Of a DNA stretch of 64,000 nucleotides, positions 1 through 7,983 are shown piece by piece. Position numbers and translations under genes: made by a program. Below the pieces are notes generated by a model. It worked only from the letters and a program-made list of their open reading frames with translations, was not told the DNA's origin and searched no databases. The stretch spans positions 248,001 to 312,000 of the forward strand of contig JAUZOO010000003.1 in the NCBI GenBank assembly GCA_030706405.1, read 5' to 3'. Each line of letters begins with the position of its first letter. Positions within the stretch are counted from its first letter, which is position 1. The DNA is from Bacteroidota bacterium. Its GTDB lineage: Bacteria; Bacteroidota; Bacteroidia; Bacteroidales; JAAUTT01.

Positions 1-779
1 GGCACGTCAGAGCGCATGCGTAAGCTCACAGAGTCCTTTAATAGAGAATAAAATTTATCAGCAGCTTCATCCTCCGACGAAGTGACGTACTCGCCTGTTT
101 TGGAGAACGATAACTCCCAATATTTTTTTACAGTTGTCCTTTTATCCTTAACTATCATATAATGACCGGGTTCAAGCTCTCCTATATTTTTCAAAGGACT
201 ACTTCCCGGGAGCAGGGTCCAAAACGTAAAAAGTTGAGAAACTCCCATGGTGTATAATTCGGGAGTATAGGCATTATATTCTAGTATGGATTTAATTTCA
301 GAAGCAAAGATAAATACCTCATCAATAAAGGTATAAAACAGAGGTCGAATGCCTACCCTGTCCCGGGCAATAAACAGTTCTTCCGTAATAGTATTCCAAA
401 CAGCAAAAACAAACTGTCCATTTAATTTGGACAAGCAACTTGTGCCATACTCCTCATAAAGATGAAGTAAAACTTCAGTATCGCTTGTAGTTTTAAACTT
501 ATGGCCTAATGCAAGTAATTCGGATTTAAGTTCAATGTAATTAAAAATCTCTCCGTTAAAAATAATCCACAAGCTACCATCCTGATTACTCAGAGGTTGT
601 TGTCCGGTAGCAAGGTCAATAATACTGAGCCGCACATTTCCAAAGCACAAGCCTTTGTCATAAAAGATACCGCTCTCATCGGGGCCCCTGTGCTGTATCG
701 CAGACAGCATACGATTGACCAACGGTACATAACCTGCACCCTCGGTTTGCCATTGCAAAATTCCAGCTACACCACACAA
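1..779 (-). CDS. Asparagine synthetase (glutamine-hydrolysing) family protein, 3' end outside window
   Basis: This encodes the N-terminal glutamine amidotransferase half of an AsnB-type enzyme; 259 codons are visible. The family hydrolyses glutamine and passes ammonia to an ATP-activated carboxylate. Seen: Cys2 followed by GVAG, the RGPDE motif at residues 31-35, an NGEIFNY motif, and an SDTEV motif. The visible part stops at RMRSDVP, just before the expected SGG.DSS pyrophosphate loop. The start must be TTG at 779. An in-frame stop lies a few codons upstream with no ATG between, and only this start places the nucleophilic Cys at position 2. The gene follows the acyl carrier protein gene by one base, so the two are probably co-translated. 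In polysaccharide loci such proteins often amidate uronic acids or acyl intermediates; that role here is inferred. Confidence 0.9.
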   Translation of the reverse strand, partial: MCGVAGILQWQTEGAGYVPLVNRMLSAIQHRGPDESGIFYDKGLCFGNVRLSIIDLATGQQPLSNQDGSLWIIFNGEIFNYIELKSELLALGHKFKTTSDTEVLLHLYEEYGTSCLSKLNGQFVFAVWNTITEELFIARDRVGIRPLFYTFIDEVFIFASEIKSILEYNAYTPELYTMGVSQLFTFWTLLPGSSPLKNIGELEPGHYMIVKDKRTTVKKYWELSFSKTGEYVTSSEDEAADKFYSLLKDSVSLRMRSDV

Positions 780-780
780 G

Positions 781-1056
781 TTAGTTAGATTTAATGGTTA
801 ACTTCTTTTGAACAAAATCTGTAATTGCATTTACAGTTTCAAAATTTTCTTCAACAAGATCGGTATCCGCCGTTTGAATACTAAACTTTTCTTCCAGAAA
901 AGCGATTAAAGAAACAAAGCCCATTGAATCAAAATATCCTTCTCGAAAAAGAAAAGTTGTTTCATCAATTTTTTCTTTATCTCCAAAAGAACTATCAATT
1001 ACAAAATTGAGTACGGAGCTTTTTATACCTGCAGAATCATAGTTAGTATCACTCAT
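781..1056 (-). CDS. Acyl carrier protein
   Basis: A 91-aa acidic protein with the helical pattern of a phosphopantetheine-binding carrier. The DSM motif at residues 43-45 gives Ser44 as the likely 4'-phosphopantetheine attachment site (the family usually has DSL, so DSM is a mild variant). It is probably not the fatty-acid-synthesis AcpP: it lies among polysaccharide genes, is only moderately similar to AcpP in visible motifs, and is directly followed by an asparagine-synthetase-like gene. Inference: it carries an acyl or aminoacyl group that the neighbouring synthetase amidates or that the upstream acyltransferase uses. The substrate is unknown. Confidence 0.85.
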   Translation of the reverse strand: MSDTNYDSAGIKSSVLNFVIDSSFGDKEKIDETTFLFREGYFDSMGFVSLIAFLEEKFSIQTADTDLVEENFETVNAITDFVQKKLTIKSN

Positions 1057-1190
1057 ATCTTAACTTTTAGATGTTTTATGAAATTAACAAAATTTGTAAT
1101 CATTTGTCTTTTTTGGGGGTAACATTTTGACCAATTATCAGTAATTATAGATAAACAACAATTCTCTAAAATTCCTCATCGAAGATTCTG

Positions 1191-1751
1191 TTATTTTCCT
1201 CTTGACTTATTGTTAATAAGTTTTGTTATTGCATCCTTCTTTTCCTGAAAAGTGAGGTTTAAGCCATCCATTTTATAGGGACTAAATTCTACTAACCTTT
1301 TATAAATACTGGTTTTCATAATAACTTTGGCAGGATTTCCAATAGCGATTGAATTATCTGGAATAACCCCACGAACAACAGAACCGGCCCCAATTACACA
1401 ATTATTGCCAATGGTGGAGTTTGGCAATATTATACACCCTACCCCAATAAATGTATTATTCCCAATTTTTATTTTCCCAAATAAATCAATCTCAGGCTGT
1501 TCATGCCTAAAAATCCAAACACCTCCATCGTGGGTAATTAATTCGGTTCGACTAGCAATGGCAACATGATCGCCAATTTCGATCAGGTAAGGTTCGGTAG
1601 AATATTTAATATTAGAAATGCGACAGTTCTCACCTATTTTCACTCCGTGTTTTCGAAGCAAATGAACACGATAATATTTCGGGACAACTGCAAATAACAG
1701 CTTATCTAATTGCTTTTTATAAAAGGTGAATATCTCTTGTATTTTTCTCAT
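1191..1751 (-). CDS. Hexapeptide-repeat acyltransferase (left-handed beta-helix)
   Basis: A 186-aa protein of the LbH/WbbJ-like acetyltransferase class, which acetylates sugars using acetyl-CoA (or, in some relatives, acyl-ACP). Hexapeptide repeats of the [IV]G.[NG] type run through the middle, including IGNNTFIGVG, IGNNCVIGAG and the closing AIGNPAKVI segment. An upstream TTG at 1778 would add nine residues, but the ATG at 1751 begins a more typical N-terminus and is chosen. The gene lies 134 bp upstream of the ACP gene on the same strand, so acyl-ACP as donor is possible but unproven. It is probably one of the decorating enzymes of the exopolysaccharide locus. Confidence 0.85.
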   Translation of the reverse strand: MRKIQEIFTFYKKQLDKLLFAVVPKYYRVHLLRKHGVKIGENCRISNIKYSTEPYLIEIGDHVAIASRTELITHDGGVWIFRHEQPEIDLFGKIKIGNNTFIGVGCIILPNSTIGNNCVIGAGSVVRGVIPDNSIAIGNPAKVIMKTSIYKRLVEFSPYKMDGLNLTFQEKKDAITKLINNKSRGK

Positions 1752-1804
1752 CGTTTTACATTTTATTAATAAGGGCAAGCCCTAATCTTTTCATATTACT
1801 ATTT

Positions 1805-2644
1805 CTACCAACCTGTCAAAGATGTGTTATCTGCTTTATCCTGAACTACATCAACAATGCGTTTGCAAAAAAATGGAGCCACCTTCCCTCCAAAAGCGAC
1901 GGAGGGATGAGAATTGCCGGGAGCTGAGGCATACTCATTTTTAAGATATAGTCCTCCTTCTGTTTCCAACTCAAAGAAATCCCATATAAAAATATTATCA
2001 CCAGGTTCATCCCAATCACGTTTCACCCATTCAAAAAACTCCTTTACTTTTTGAGCCTTTTCCGGCGTAGTTTTGGATTGGACAAGGGCTGCTCCTGTCC
2101 AGACTAAAAACTTTGTTTGTGGAAAAGTGTGTAACTTTTTTTTTAATTCGAGATATTGTTCTTTATAATTTTCAATTCGCCTTTCATCTGAATCCACGTT
2201 TGGTTGATCTTTATCGAAACCTATATCACCCACTGGATAGCAATGTTTAAAAATAACTACATCATACTTTTGAGTAAGTATTTCGAGGGTGGGCTCACCA
2301 TTATAAGGAGCCTCTCCAGCATGTTTTACCCAAATATTATAATAATCAAAAGGGTAATTATTCCAGCCATATTTATCTTTTTGAGGAAAAATTATGCTTT
2401 GGTAATTATATTTAATGCCATTTTCCTTGTTATATTTCGAAAAATACTTCGACACATCACCTTTCCCAAATAGCTTGTAATAAATTTTTGAGGTATTTCC
2501 TCTATCGACTACGCCACCGGTGCTATGATGTAAAAAGGCTATATTTATTGGTTTTGACATAATATTATTTTGTTTAGAATTATTCTCCGAACAACTTATA
2601 ACAACAAACACAATAAGTATAAATCTATAAAACAGCGCATTCAT
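1805..2644 (-). CDS. SGNH-hydrolase-like lipoprotein
   Basis: A 279-aa protein with an N-terminal hydrophobic segment ending in a lipobox at Cys18 (VVISC), so it is probably exported and lipid-anchored. After the anchor, HHSTGG (residues 39-44) resembles the first block of SGNH-like hydrolases, and SHPS near residues 245-248 resembles the C-terminal catalytic His block. Between them the family's Gly and Asn blocks are not obvious to the eye, so the catalytic assignment is tentative. Position next to an acyltransferase suggests an esterase or O-acetyl-modifying enzyme for the polysaccharide. It could also be a non-catalytic relative. Confidence 0.6.
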   Translation of the reverse strand: MNALFYRFILIVFVVISCSENNSKQNNIMSKPINIAFLHHSTGGVVDRGNTSKIYYKLFGKGDVSKYFSKYNKENGIKYNYQSIIFPQKDKYGWNNYPFDYYNIWVKHAGEAPYNGEPTLEILTQKYDVVIFKHCYPVGDIGFDKDQPNVDSDERRIENYKEQYLELKKKLHTFPQTKFLVWTGAALVQSKTTPEKAQKVKEFFEWVKRDWDEPGDNIFIWDFFELETEGGLYLKNEYASAPGNSHPSVAFGGKVAPFFCKRIVDVVQDKADNTSLTGW

Positions 2645-2674
2645 AGATCAAAACATTAACAATCTATTTAACGG

Positions 2675-2716
2675 ATAGCTTAAAGTAAAAATCTTATAAT
2701 TTTTACTTTAAGCTAT
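2675..2716 (-). terminator. Perfect 18-bp hairpin downstream of the FISUMP gene
   Basis: The arms ATAGCTTAAAG...CTTTAAGCTAT pair without mismatch over 18 bp around a 6-nt loop. It lies about 180 bp after the minus-strand FISUMP gene and before the SGNH-like gene. The stem is AT-rich and has no long U-tract, so it is either a weak terminator or an RNA-processing/stability hairpin. Confidence 0.5.
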
Positions 2717-2724
2717 TAATAATT

Positions 2725-2753
2725 CTTATAAAAAAGCCTAATGTTTTTATAAG
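2725..2753. repeat. Second AT-rich inverted repeat
   Basis: CTTATAAAAA and TTTTTATAAG form a 10-bp stem with a 9-nt loop, eight bases from the hairpin at 2675-2716. With it, this makes a tandem hairpin pair in a 253-bp gap that shows no other feature. Confidence 0.45.
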
Positions 2754-2897
2754 TAAGCAATATCCTGATGAATTATTCTAAAATCAAACCAACACACATG
2801 TATTAACCCAATTAAATGCTAATATCATTTATAATTAAAGTTTGATAACAAAAACATTAAACCGTTCATACAATAAAAAGAGGCAAAGTGAAAGTCC

Positions 2898-3875
2898 TCA
2901 ATCTTTAACACAACGCACAGAATAAGCCATTTCTTTACCATTTATATTAGTTCCTAAATAGTAATAGCTATACCCTAAATATTGGTACCATCCATAAGTA
3001 GAGTCGAACTGAGAAGATGTCCACCAATAGCCATAATATTGAAGGTCGTTAAATGAACCTGCATGGTCACGGAATCCGCCGGGTAAAGCACTAAAACCGC
3101 TTTCATTGGTTGCTCCCAGATTAGGTGCTTTCCAATGTATTGTTTCTGGTTCTTTCAACTTCTTCCCTGCAATAGTATCCCCCCCGAGAAAGGTAAAAAG
3201 AGTTTTCCACTCGTCTGTTGTTGGAATATGCCAACCTGTTGGACATAAGTTACGAGTATCTACAACTGCATAAAAGTTGTAAAGTCGTCCATAAATGGCA
3301 CTTACCGTTGTATCATTTTTATAATTGCAATAAGCCCCGGTTTTAAGTGTACCCCAAGATATATTATCTATTACTTTAGCTATAGGGGAACCATCCCTAT
3401 AATGGGTTGTTCTAAGGTTTTCAGCCATCCAAACCTGAGTACCAATGGTTACAATATTATAAACATTGCCATCATAATCGGTAACGACTGCGGATGCATC
3501 GGCAGTCTTAAAGGTTACTTGATTCCCATAAGTAGTACCGGCATCATTGGATGCATAAGAACGTACATAATAAGAGGTATTCTGGCTTAATCCGGTAATA
3601 GAACTCGAAAAACTTCCTATTCCGACACCATCAACTGTTTTATTATCCGCAATTGTTGGCAACTGATTGGTACTCCAACAGACCCCCCGTTTTGTTATTG
3701 CGCTCCCCCCGTCCGAGACAATTGTTCCGCCACACTGAGCTTTATTAGTAGTTATGCCTGAAACAACAGACGTACTCAACTCTGGCAGACTCTTATTTTC
3801 CTTCTTACAGCTTACTGAAAGAAACAATATACTTAAACCTGTTAAAAAATAAATAAACTTATATGTACGTTCCAT
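2898..3875 (-). CDS. FISUMP-domain lipoprotein with an FN3-like module
   Basis: A 325-aa exported lipoprotein; the signal peptide ends at lipobox Cys23. Residues about 31-125 form an FN3-like module with the pattern RGVCWS...YYVRSYA...TYG..V.FKT. Residues about 132-325 match the Fibrobacter succinogenes major paralogous (FISUMP) domain: WMAENL, YNFYAV, CPTGWHIPTTDEW, ALPGGFRD, WWTSS and the terminal SVRCVKD. FISUMP proteins are widespread in Bacteroidota and Fibrobacterota surfaces, with no agreed biochemical role. Its place in an exopolysaccharide region suggests an envelope or adhesion function, but nothing shows what it binds. Confidence 0.85.
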   Translation of the reverse strand: MERTYKFIYFLTGLSILFLSVSCKKENKSLPELSTSVVSGITTNKAQCGGTIVSDGGSAITKRGVCWSTNQLPTIADNKTVDGVGIGSFSSSITGLSQNTSYYVRSYASNDAGTTYGNQVTFKTADASAVVTDYDGNVYNIVTIGTQVWMAENLRTTHYRDGSPIAKVIDNISWGTLKTGAYCNYKNDTTVSAIYGRLYNFYAVVDTRNLCPTGWHIPTTDEWKTLFTFLGGDTIAGKKLKEPETIHWKAPNLGATNESGFSALPGGFRDHAGSFNDLQYYGYWWTSSQFDSTYGWYQYLGYSYYYLGTNINGKEMAYSVRCVKD

Positions 3876-4190
3876 AACAATAATTTTTTAGTTATTAATT
3901 AATACATCCCATAAGGGTAAATGTTTATTTCTTTCTCTAATTTAAGTATTTTATTTATTTATTTTTTGTAAAATCTAAATTTATTGACAAATGATTTTTC
4001 TCGATGATTACCCTATATCTTACTTACAAACAAAACTCTTTTTTGTTTCTTTCTTGTATGTTGAGTCTTACACCTACCCCCTAAACTAAAATTGCCAACG
4101 AAATATACTTCGTTGGCAATTTATTGAATCCATATTGGGCTATTTACCCAACATGTACTAGTCTTTAGACCCCTAACCTAAGTCAAAAGC
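3876..4190. other. Intergenic region between two lipoprotein genes
   Basis: An AT-rich stretch between two minus-strand genes. It contains the hairpin at 4089-4122 and presumably the promoter of the FISUMP lipoprotein gene. I see no match to the Bacteroidota TAnnTTTG box on the minus strand and no ORF worth calling. Confidence 0.5.
4089..4122 (-). terminator. Terminator hairpin after the beta-helix lipoprotein gene
   Basis: AAATTGCCAACGAA pairs perfectly with TTCGTTGGCAATTT (14 bp, 6-nt loop). On the minus strand the stem ends in a short U-rich run. It lies about 70 bp downstream of the gene at 4191-5789. Confidence 0.7.
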
Positions 4191-5789
4191 TTAATATAAT
4201 GCTCCAAGGCTTGTAGCGGTTACGTTATCGGTTGAAATTCCCTGAGTACGAAGAGGGCTGCTTGAGGTCAATTTGAATGCTGTGATATCTGGAAGACTAC
4301 CATCAGCCTTTCGTGGTAATGCAAATTGAGACTCGTCTACACTCACAAAATCACTATTACTTACAGTTACACTCAAATTCCATGTATTATGGTTAATATT
4401 TGTACCGGTAGGAATATCTCCATAACCTAAAAGATTTTTGTAACTAATATTATTTTTAAGAACACTGGCGCTGGTGGTATAAATATGGAAGCCTTTAAGC
4501 TGATTATTTACAGCGGTACAGTTCATAAATTTCTCTGGGTCTGTAGTTTCGTTCTTATCAAATCCAAAAAGCCGGTTATGAACTGCTATACAATTTTGAT
4601 ATGTTAATGTAATACCTCCAGTTTTTGACATATTACCTTTAAACCCGTCGCCATCACCACCTGTTACCCAATTTACGGGCGATGTAGTAGATTCAGGTCG
4701 ATAACCATTCCAGAAAGACCAGCAATTATCAAACAATGTTGTTCCTGATGTTCCATATCCGTCCCAACCATCGTCAGAGTTCATCCACGAGCGGCAACCT
4801 CTGAATACATTATTATTTCCAACACTTGTGCCCAGATGGAAACCGTCACCTTCGCCATAAGGCGTTGCATCTAAAGGAGTAGTATTATGGTGAGCGTCGC
4901 AATTAAGAATCAAACAATCATGGGTAGTACCGGTTAACCGAAATCCTTCTCCCGCAATTTTGGTAGACTCAATTTGTTCCAGCGTACAATATCCCGAATT
5001 ATTTAAATAAAAGCCATATCCCATACCGGAGGAACCCTGAGGTGCTCCAATCATCTTCAATCCTTTCAGGTATAAATAATCTCCGTTTATTGTAAAGAGA
5101 ATTTGATAGCTTGAGCCTGGGCAGCCGCTAAAATCAAAAACGGGTGTTTCGCCGGGGTAATTCCATAATCTAATCGGTTTTCCGGATATACCAGATTTTC
5201 CTGTTAAAGAAACCTTAGAGCTATAAGAAGTGTACTTATAAGTACCACCACGGACATAGATTAATTGGCCGGCAGATACTACGCTCCACGCTTTATTAAG
5301 CGATGCAAATGGGGCCGATATTGTTCCCGGATTACTATCGCTTCCATTAGGAGCTACATAATAATTGGCATTTTCTGCCGTTGTTGTAGTAACAGTCTGT
5401 AACTGATTAGCAATATTTACGGCACACGTGTCCCAATGATTGCCATCAGCAGTAACTGCTTTAATTACCACAACACCGTTTGCTTTTGCTGTTAATACAT
5501 TATTTGCTAACGTTCCATATTGCGATCCACTAATTATACTAATTGTGTAATTTTGAATTGCAGTACTTGGATAAACAGTAACTTGAATATTAGCCGTTCC
5601 TCCAGGAGTGTAGATACCAGTCCGAGTAGGCGTTTTTACGGTTATCTCGGTTGGGGCAGTAGTACTAGTCGATTTCAATGCCAAATCTCCAGAGTCAGAC
5701 GGTAAATCCTTTTTACAACCTAAAAAACTAGTTATTAAAAATATGAATCCTACCAACAATTCCATTCTTCTTACCTTTTTCATTTTCAT
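4191..5789 (-). CDS. Right-handed beta-helix lipoprotein, PL9-like
   Basis: A 532-aa lipoprotein with lipobox Cys25 (FLGC). Residues about 45-130 look like a bacterial Ig-like (Big) module. From about residue 145 a YYVAPNGSDSNPGT opening followed by FASLNKAW and IYVRGGTY is typical of parallel beta-helix proteins such as pectate-lyase family 9. The body is rich in N.C/N.W rungs (LILNCDAHHN, FRGCRSWMNSDDGWDGYG, YQNCIAVHN, MNCTAVNN). Predicted role: lyase or binding protein for acidic polysaccharide at the outer surface, possibly acting on the polymer made by this locus. Fold is clear, catalysis and substrate are inferred. No membrane segment is visible beyond the signal peptide. Confidence 0.75.
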   Translation of the reverse strand: MKMKKVRRMELLVGFIFLITSFLGCKKDLPSDSGDLALKSTSTTAPTEITVKTPTRTGIYTPGGTANIQVTVYPSTAIQNYTISIISGSQYGTLANNVLTAKANGVVVIKAVTADGNHWDTCAVNIANQLQTVTTTTAENANYYVAPNGSDSNPGTISAPFASLNKAWSVVSAGQLIYVRGGTYKYTSYSSKVSLTGKSGISGKPIRLWNYPGETPVFDFSGCPGSSYQILFTINGDYLYLKGLKMIGAPQGSSGMGYGFYLNNSGYCTLEQIESTKIAGEGFRLTGTTHDCLILNCDAHHNTTPLDATPYGEGDGFHLGTSVGNNNVFRGCRSWMNSDDGWDGYGTSGTTLFDNCWSFWNGYRPESTTSPVNWVTGGDGDGFKGNMSKTGGITLTYQNCIAVHNRLFGFDKNETTDPEKFMNCTAVNNQLKGFHIYTTSASVLKNNISYKNLLGYGDIPTGTNINHNTWNLSVTVSNSDFVSVDESQFALPRKADGSLPDITAFKLTSSSPLRTQGISTDNVTATSLGALY

Positions 5790-6300
5790 ACAAGTTAAAA
5801 TTTTTTAATTAATTGAAAGAAGGCTACTTTAATTTAAGTGTCGTCTTATTTTTTTCTATTGGCAACACTAGCAACTTTTACTGCATCGTAATTCAAAAGT
5901 TTCGTTGTAGGATAAAAAAAAGCCGTCTAACAAGCTACATGACAACAACTAACAGCAATGACAGACTTTTCATTATTAAAAATATGCATAAGCCCAATAT
6001 GCATTTCGTCATTTTAGGACTTGCCAAAACCACAATAACCTAGATCTAATAAGAGGTTACTTTTTAATAAATGAGAATACTCTCTTGGAAGGAACGGTTG
6101 TATGCCTCAATAATCTTTTCAAAATCCACACGACGACAGGTGGATTGCCTATGAAACTTTTATCGGAGAAATATTTATCGAAGTACTCCTCAGATAAGCG
6201 GTTAAATAAAAAGTATTACGTAAATTGCTTATAATTGGGCACAGGGGAAGTAAAATTTCCGTGAGTGATTCTAATTTATCAATTAAAAAACTGGTGAATT
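5790..6300. other. Divergent intergenic region with possible coding remnant
   Basis: A 511-bp gap between the divergent beta-helix and LRR genes; it should hold promoters for both. A plus-strand 76-codon frame (5813-6043) starts at TTG, has low-complexity composition and is not called. On the minus strand near 6064-6240 two short frames read like parts of a protein C-terminus (see the pseudogene entry). Nothing else is recognisable. Confidence 0.5.
6064..6240 (-). pseudogene. Possible frameshifted C-terminal gene remnant
   Basis: On the minus strand one frame reads RRVDFEKIIEAYNRSFQE and runs to a TAA at 6064-6066. The preceding segment in another frame reads NRLSEEYFDKYFSDK. The two could be joined by a one-base shift near the A4 run around 6157-6162. 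The composition resembles real protein more than the rest of the gap, but the pieces are short and I cannot name a family. It may be chance. Confidence 0.2.
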
Positions 6301-7770
6301 ATGAACAACTATTACCTGTCTATAATGTTGACTGCTTTGGTTATAGTGCCAGGTAATATTAAAGCTATTTCAACTTCAAACCAAAACGAAACTATGCCAC
6401 ATCCTGGCATTAACAGTTCCATTTCTATTTTCACAGAAGCAGACGCAAATAATGCTGAAATAATTTTCTACTCTAACGGGAGCAGCTTTTCTCCTGTAAT
6501 TAAAACGAATAGTGGAGCTTCAATTCTATGGACTTGGGATGACAATACAAACGACAATTCAGCCTCTCCTGTTAAGGTATATGGTACGGCAAAATTGAGA
6601 CAGAACCGTCTAAAAGTAACCCCCTGGAGTGCTGTAAAACTTATCAACATTGGTTATGATGCCCAAGATGGTGGTCCCGATTCTATAGCATTAGTAAAAA
6701 ACCAACAGGTCTCTACGGTAAAAAATCTAGATCTTGTTGCTCCTTATTTACAAGCATGGTGTTCGTCATACAACCTAATCGATTCGTTAAATTTCAGCAA
6801 CTTTATCAACCTTATAACCATCGAATGCTTTTCATCTACTTCCTTACGGAAAGTAGCCCTGAATAACACACCAAGACTACGACGAGTCTGTTTAGAATAC
6901 AACAACCTGACCAACCTTAATTTAACAGAATGCCCAGCCTTGGAAGATGTACGCGGAGCTTTGAATAAATTGACTACCATACAGTTTTCAAATAGTACCG
7001 AAGAGTTGTGGCACCTTTGTTTCCGTGCAAATGAAGAAATAACAGACCATCACTTATTTAATGATATAACTGCATTCCCCAATATTGCAGAACTATTAAT
7101 CTGGAACACTAATCAACAAGGGGCACTTATACTTCATTCCACAAGGTCTTCTTCCGTAAATATCCACGCTAACGATAATGAATATACGTCAATTGATTTT
7201 ACGGGAGCTTTTCATTCCATCGATAACTGGGGAATTGTTGACTTAAGCAATAATAAACTCACCAGCGTAAACATTAATGGCTGTATTCAAATCAACGAGT
7301 TATATATCACCCATAACAAACTCAGTTCTTTAGAAATAGACCATATATTGCAGCAACTCGATAGTTTTGAAACGACTAAAGGTTCTGCCGATTTGAGATT
7401 TAACAATCCGCCAACAAGTGCAGGCCAGCTATATATTTCCAACCTGAAAGCCAAATTTTGGGATATAAAAGTTGACGAAAAAAATACATCTGTGAATCAG
7501 ACAGATAGTAACCCCAACATTAAATTCTTCCCCAATCCCGTTAGAGATAATCTATCCATTGAACTAAACGACTCTACTACAAAGATTATTGAAGTATCAA
7601 TTATTAATTCCAAAGGTAAAACTGTGGACACTTCTCATCCCTTAACTAATAAAGTAGTTCATCTTAATATGACGAAGTATCAAGGGGGTGTTTACATCAT
7701 AAAAATTTTAACCGCCAAGAATCACCACTATTATCACAAAATAGTACACATCAAACAATCTCATAAATAA
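6301..7770 (+). CDS. Leucine-rich-repeat protein with T9SS C-terminal sorting domain
   Basis: A 489-aa secreted protein. Residues 1-22 form a signal peptide. Roughly residues 125-360 contain irregular leucine-rich repeats (LNLTECPALEDV, VDLSNNKLTSVNINGC, LYITHNKLSSLEID). The last ~80 residues begin with FFPNPVRDNLSIEL and end in a GGVYIIKI-type strand, the hallmark of the type A Por secretion tail. The protein should therefore cross the outer membrane through the type IX system and be attached to or released from the surface. It stands alone on the plus strand inside a mainly minus-strand polysaccharide locus. Adhesion or matrix structure is a reasonable guess; the ligand is unknown. Confidence 0.8.
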   Translation: MNNYYLSIMLTALVIVPGNIKAISTSNQNETMPHPGINSSISIFTEADANNAEIIFYSNGSSFSPVIKTNSGASILWTWDDNTNDNSASPVKVYGTAKLRQNRLKVTPWSAVKLINIGYDAQDGGPDSIALVKNQQVSTVKNLDLVAPYLQAWCSSYNLIDSLNFSNFINLITIECFSSTSLRKVALNNTPRLRRVCLEYNNLTNLNLTECPALEDVRGALNKLTTIQFSNSTEELWHLCFRANEEITDHHLFNDITAFPNIAELLIWNTNQQGALILHSTRSSSVNIHANDNEYTSIDFTGAFHSIDNWGIVDLSNNKLTSVNINGCIQINELYITHNKLSSLEIDHILQQLDSFETTKGSADLRFNNPPTSAGQLYISNLKAKFWDIKVDEKNTSVNQTDSNPNIKFFPNPVRDNLSIELNDSTTKIIEVSIINSKGKTVDTSHPLTNKVVHLNMTKYQGGVYIIKILTAKNHHYYHKIVHIKQSHK

Positions 7771-7983
7771 CTATAAATAAACACATTTAACAATTTAAAT
7801 ATCTTTTAAAAGTGCGTGCTAAAAAATTATTTTCATAAAAATATATTTATATCAAATTATTGTTTAACTTATTACAAAGTTTATTGTTTAAAGTACGAAT
7901 TGCTATAAGTTATTACCAGTAGCCTTTATAGAAAGATAAAATGTACTTTAATCAGAATCATTTTAACAACTTAACAATACAAC

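Noticed and set aside
5813-6043. 76-codon plus-strand frame
   Set aside because: TTG start, low-complexity composition, no domain, no terminator or promoter fitting it; probably chance in AT-rich DNA.
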